Assembly (NCBI RefSeq): GCF_004217135.1
Contig: NZ_SHKK01000001.1
Coordinates: 1-64,000, forward strand
DNA length: 64,000 bases
DNA from: Micromonospora violae
GTDB lineage: Bacteria > Actinomycetota > Actinomycetes > Mycobacteriales > Micromonosporaceae
Reading direction: 5' to 3'
Below, piece by piece: positions 61,693-64,000 of this stretch (positions are counted from its first letter, which is position 1; each line of letters starts with the position of its first letter). Below the pieces are notes generated by a model. That model saw nothing but the letters and a program-made list of their open reading frames with translations, had not been told where the DNA came from and ran no database searches. A program made the translations under genes and the position numbers.

Positions 61693-62217
61693 GTGGACGG
61701 TGTCGGGGTGGACGGTTTCGAGACAAGCGATTTCGAGGTAGGCAGTGCGGCGGCGGCGGTCGTGCATCGGCTGGCCGAGCGGCACGAGACCATGGCCACC
61801 GTCGAATCGCTCACCGGCGGGTCGCTGGCCGCTTCGATCGTGAACATCGCCGGGGTCAGCGGGGTCTACCGGGGTGGCCTCGTGGTCTACGCCACCGAGT
61901 TGAAGGCGACCCTGGCCGGCGTCCCGGCCGACCTGCTGTCCGAGCGGGGACCGGTGGACCCGGAGGTGGCGGCAGCGCTCGCCGAGGGCGGCCGGCAGCG
62001 GTGCGGCGCGGACTGGGGGCTGGCCACCACCGGCGTCGCCGGCCCCGAACCGCAGGACGGAAAGCCGGTGGGCCTGGTCTACGTCGCGGTCGCCGGCCCG
62101 AACGGCAGCGAGGTCCGTCAGCTCGACCTCGGCGGCGGGCGCGACCACATCCGCGCGGCGGCGGTGGTCGACGCGTTACGGCTGCTCACCGAGCGGCTCG
62201 TCGCCGCGACCCCGTGA
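61693..62217 (+). CDS. cinA: CinA C-terminal domain nicotinamide-nucleotide amidohydrolase
   Basis: The 174-residue protein is a CinA_C/PncC domain that deamidates nicotinamide mononucleotide to nicotinate mononucleotide. Seen: [28 protein letters not shown] (in two parts, about 36-63), the catalytic Ser-Thr-Lys region, and [22 protein letters not shown]. There is no N-terminal CinA/MoeA-like domain. GGGGGAGGG followed by GTG 61693 sets the start; upstream in-frame codons run through the dispersed palindrome. A tandem GTCGGGGTGGACG-type duplication covers the first codons. It is between pgsA and clgR. Confidence 0.92.
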   Translation: MDGVGVDGFETSDFEVGSAAAAVVHRLAERHETMATVESLTGGSLAASIVNIAGVSGVYRGGLVVYATELKATLAGVPADLLSERGPVDPEVAAALAEGGRQRCGADWGLATTGVAGPEPQDGKPVGLVYVAVAGPNGSEVRQLDLGGGRDHIRAAAVVDALRLLTERLVAATP

Positions 62218-62329
62218 ACCCGGTTCCGTTCCGCCCGGGATGGGGCGGAAACGGGCGGCGGTACGCCCCGGGAAGCCTTCCCCGGCGAACCGACGGGCGG
62301 GGCGGGATGTCGCCCGGGCCCGCAACGGG

Positions 62330-62335
62330 TACGGT
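62330..62335 (+). promoter_or_regulatory. Candidate -10 element TACGGT of clgR
   Basis: TACGGT would start transcription near 62342, leaving a leader of about 85 bases. Just downstream GTTCGG-N5-GCG (62353-62366) resembles the ClgR box. Confidence 0.35.
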
Positions 62336-62426
62336 TGCGGGAAGGCTCCGACGTTCGGGGCCGGCGCGGTCCGCCGCGACCGGCTGCCCAGCGCCGGGCG
62401 CGAGGTATCCCTCAGGGGGAGGTGCG

Positions 62427-62864
62427 ATGATCCTGCTACGCCGGGTGATCGGTGACGCACTGCGAGCGCGCCGGCAGGGGCAGCAGCGCACGCTGCGTGA
62501 GGTCTCCACCGCCGCCAACGTCAGCCTCGGCTACCTCTCCGAGATCGAGCGGGGGCACAAGGAGCCGTCGAGTGAGCTGCTCGCCGCGATCTGTGACGCC
62601 CTCGGTGCCCGCCTGTCCGAGTTGCTGCGAGAGGTGAGTGACACCGTGGCGCTCGCCGAGCAGATGCCCGGGGTGCTCGTTTCGATGCCGGACGAGTCGG
62701 CCGACGCCGCCGCCACCAAGAGCACCAACCGGGGTGTCCGTCAGGTCACCTCCGACGGCAAGGTGGCCGTCTCCGTCCGCCAGGACTCCCCACTCAAGGC
62801 CACACTGCGCAGCACCCGGGTCCGCCCGACCGAGCGCGACCGCGACGTGGTCTGCGCCGCCTGA
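62427..62864 (+). CDS. clgR: XRE-type regulator ClgR
   Basis: This 145-residue activator of Clp protease and other stress genes is known in Streptomyces, Corynebacterium and Mycobacterium. Seen: a helix-turn-helix (about 15-70) with [21 protein letters not shown] (two parts) and [13 protein letters not shown], then a flexible C-terminus. It ends in Ala-Ala, like the ClpP-degraded ClgR of Streptomyces, suggesting proteolytic control. GGGGAGG at 62415-62421 precedes the ATG. It is directly upstream of pspA, as in M. tuberculosis. Confidence 0.93.
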   Translation: MILLRRVIGDALRARRQGQQRTLREVSTAANVSLGYLSEIERGHKEPSSELLAAICDALGARLSELLREVSDTVALAEQMPGVLVSMPDESADAAATKSTNRGVRQVTSDGKVAVSVRQDSPLKATLRSTRVRPTERDRDVVCAA

Positions 62865-63062
62865 GCCGTCGATCCCGTTGCCCATGGGCGGGTTGGCCCC
62901 GGCCGCGTAGGGTTGCTCACAAGAGTTGCCGGTGCTGTCGACCGCCCGGTACGGATGCCCCGTTGGCGTTCGGCTGGGACGATGGAGGCCGGCCGGTGAC
63001 GGTCGGTCCGTTCAGCCGGCCCGGCCGTGGTGGAGCGACGCTACTGAGGGGATACCACGGAG

Positions 63063-63935
63063 ATGGCGAACCCGTTCGTCAAGGGTTGGAACTACCTGAT
63101 GGCGCTCTTCGGTGCGAAGATCGACGAGCATGCCGATCCCAAGGTGCAGATCCAGCAGGCCATCGAGGATGCCCAGCGGCAGCACCAGGCGCTGGTTCAG
63201 CAGGCGGCCGCGGTGATCGGCAACCAGCGTCAGCTGGAGATGAAGCTGTCCCGGCAGATGTCCGAGGTCGAGCGGTTGCAGGGCAACGCCCGGCAGGCCC
63301 TGGTGCTGTCCGACCAGGCCCGAGCCAAGGGCGACGAGGCCGAGGCGGTGCGGTTCGAGCAGTCCGCGCAGACGCTGGCCAGCCAGCTCGTCTCCGCCGA
63401 GCAGGCCACCGAGGACCTGAAGACCCTGCATGACCAGGCGCTGGGTGCCGCCGCTCAGGCCCGCCGGGCGGTCGAGAACAACTCGATGATCCTCCAGCAG
63501 AAGCTCGCCGAGCGCACCAAGCTGCTCAGCCAGCTGGAGCAGGCCAAGATGCAGGAGACAGTGGCCCGCTCGCTGGAGTCGATGTCGTCGCTGACCGCGC
63601 CGGGCACCACCCCGTCGCTGGACGAGGTGCGCGACCGCATCGAGCGGCGGTACGCCAACGCGATGGGTCGCGCCGAACTGGCCGGCAACTCCGTCGAGGG
63701 CCGTATGTTGGAAATCCAGAAGGCCACGATCGACTCGGCCGGCTCCGCCCGACTGGAGCAGATCCGGTCCAGCATGGCCGGCGAGCAGCTCGGCGGCGCG
63801 GCCCAACGCCCGGCCGTGCCAGAGGCCGAGAAGGCTGGCCCGGCCAACGATCCGACGGCCGCCGCCCGACTGGACGAGCTACGCGCCAGCATGGCCCGTG
63901 AGCGGGGCACCGGCGACCCGACCGCCGCCGGCTGA
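63063..63935 (+). CDS. pspA: PspA/IM30 family envelope-stress protein
   Basis: The 290-residue protein is almost entirely coiled coil (about 25-185) after a short N-terminal amphipathic helix, [14 protein letters not shown]. It corresponds to the mycobacterial 35-kDa antigen, which binds the inner face of the membrane and maintains envelope integrity under stress. The C-terminal third (about 200-290) has a conserved [16 protein letters not shown] block and two repeats of [30 protein letters not shown] at 62908-62913 is a possible -10 element. GAGGGGA lies near 63045. Confidence 0.95.
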   Translation: MANPFVKGWNYLMALFGAKIDEHADPKVQIQQAIEDAQRQHQALVQQAAAVIGNQRQLEMKLSRQMSEVERLQGNARQALVLSDQARAKGDEAEAVRFEQSAQTLASQLVSAEQATEDLKTLHDQALGAAAQARRAVENNSMILQQKLAERTKLLSQLEQAKMQETVARSLESMSSLTAPGTTPSLDEVRDRIERRYANAMGRAELAGNSVEGRMLEIQKATIDSAGSARLEQIRSSMAGEQLGGAAQRPAVPEAEKAGPANDPTAAARLDELRASMARERGTGDPTAAG

Positions 63936-63958
63936 ACGACCGGACCGAGGAGGTCAGG

Positions 63959-64000
63959 GTGGCAGACGAGCGGACCCGGTACTTCCGGCGCTTGGACCGG
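63959..64000 (+). CDS. pspM: Probable PspM-like protein, only 14 codons in window
   Basis: A GTG at 63959 with AGGAGG (63948-63953) 5 bases upstream opens a frame VADERTRYFRRLDR to the window end. The position right after pspA and this basic N-terminus fit PspM, a small membrane partner of ClgR/PspA in actinobacteria. The identity is inferred from context. Confidence 0.55.
   Translation, partial: MADERTRYFRRLDR

Overview
The window is a high-GC actinobacterial chromosome segment with many GTG starts, 4-bp ATGA/GTGA gene overlaps and very long antisense shadow ORFs. The gene order rimP-nusA-ylxR-infB-DUF503-rbfA-DHH-MATE-truB-ribF-rpsO-pnp-M16-dapB ... thyX-dapA-rnj-ftsK-rimO-pgsA-cinA-clgR-pspA is the conserved actinobacterial core order, also seen with gaps in Mycobacterium tuberculosis. 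The style of the accessory genes and intergenic palindromes suggests Micromonosporaceae, probably Micromonospora or a close relative; this is inference from memory, not a database search.

Layout. 1-1280: end of an EAL c-di-GMP phosphodiesterase and a DUF456 membrane protein. 1623-5895: glutamine-synthetase-like ligase, aldehyde dehydrogenase, SDR and a PPOX-fold protein, probably an amine-utilisation cassette. 6077-10112: a 1219-residue sensor kinase/receiver/PP2C/anti-sigma-kinase fusion facing a STAS anti-anti-sigma protein. 10208-18234: map and a VIT-family transporter, then leftward genes for a nucleotidyltransferase-like protein, an F420-type nitroreductase, an FtsX/ABC pair with its PadR repressor, and two ferritin-like/lipoprotein genes. 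18390-36624: the translation/RNA-processing core, with two small membrane proteins, a 30-codon micro-ORF and a secreted-domain protein inserted. 36774-48305: accessory metabolism, namely three GNATs, a glycogen-debranching-type hydrolase divergent from a LacI regulator and a three-gene sugar ABC importer without its own ATPase, a GT87 mannosyltransferase-like protein, a YcaQ-type protein and a DUF2752 protein. 48306-49198: about 0.9 kb without a convincing gene, containing a perfect 29-bp inverted repeat pair. 49199-64000: thyX-dapA-rnj, two YbjN-domain paralogues, ftsK, a guanidine-III riboswitch with an SMR (Gdx-type) exporter, an ornithine-cyclodeaminase-family gene, rimO-pgsA-cinA-clgR-pspA and the first codons of a probable pspM.

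Working together: the core block couples ribosome maturation, initiation, rRNA/tRNA modification and RNA decay. dapA and dapB supply two successive steps of the lysine/DAP pathway and share the same apparent leaderless promoter. ClgR and PspA/PspM form an envelope-stress module. At least a dozen genes start 6-8 nt after a TANNNT hexamer, which predicts leaderless mRNAs.

No tRNA, rRNA, CRISPR array, transposase, integrase or phage gene was found. The strongest non-coding signals are the guanidine-III riboswitch, a three-copy dispersed palindrome family, the 591-bp inverted-repeat-bounded locus and several unusually perfect hairpins.
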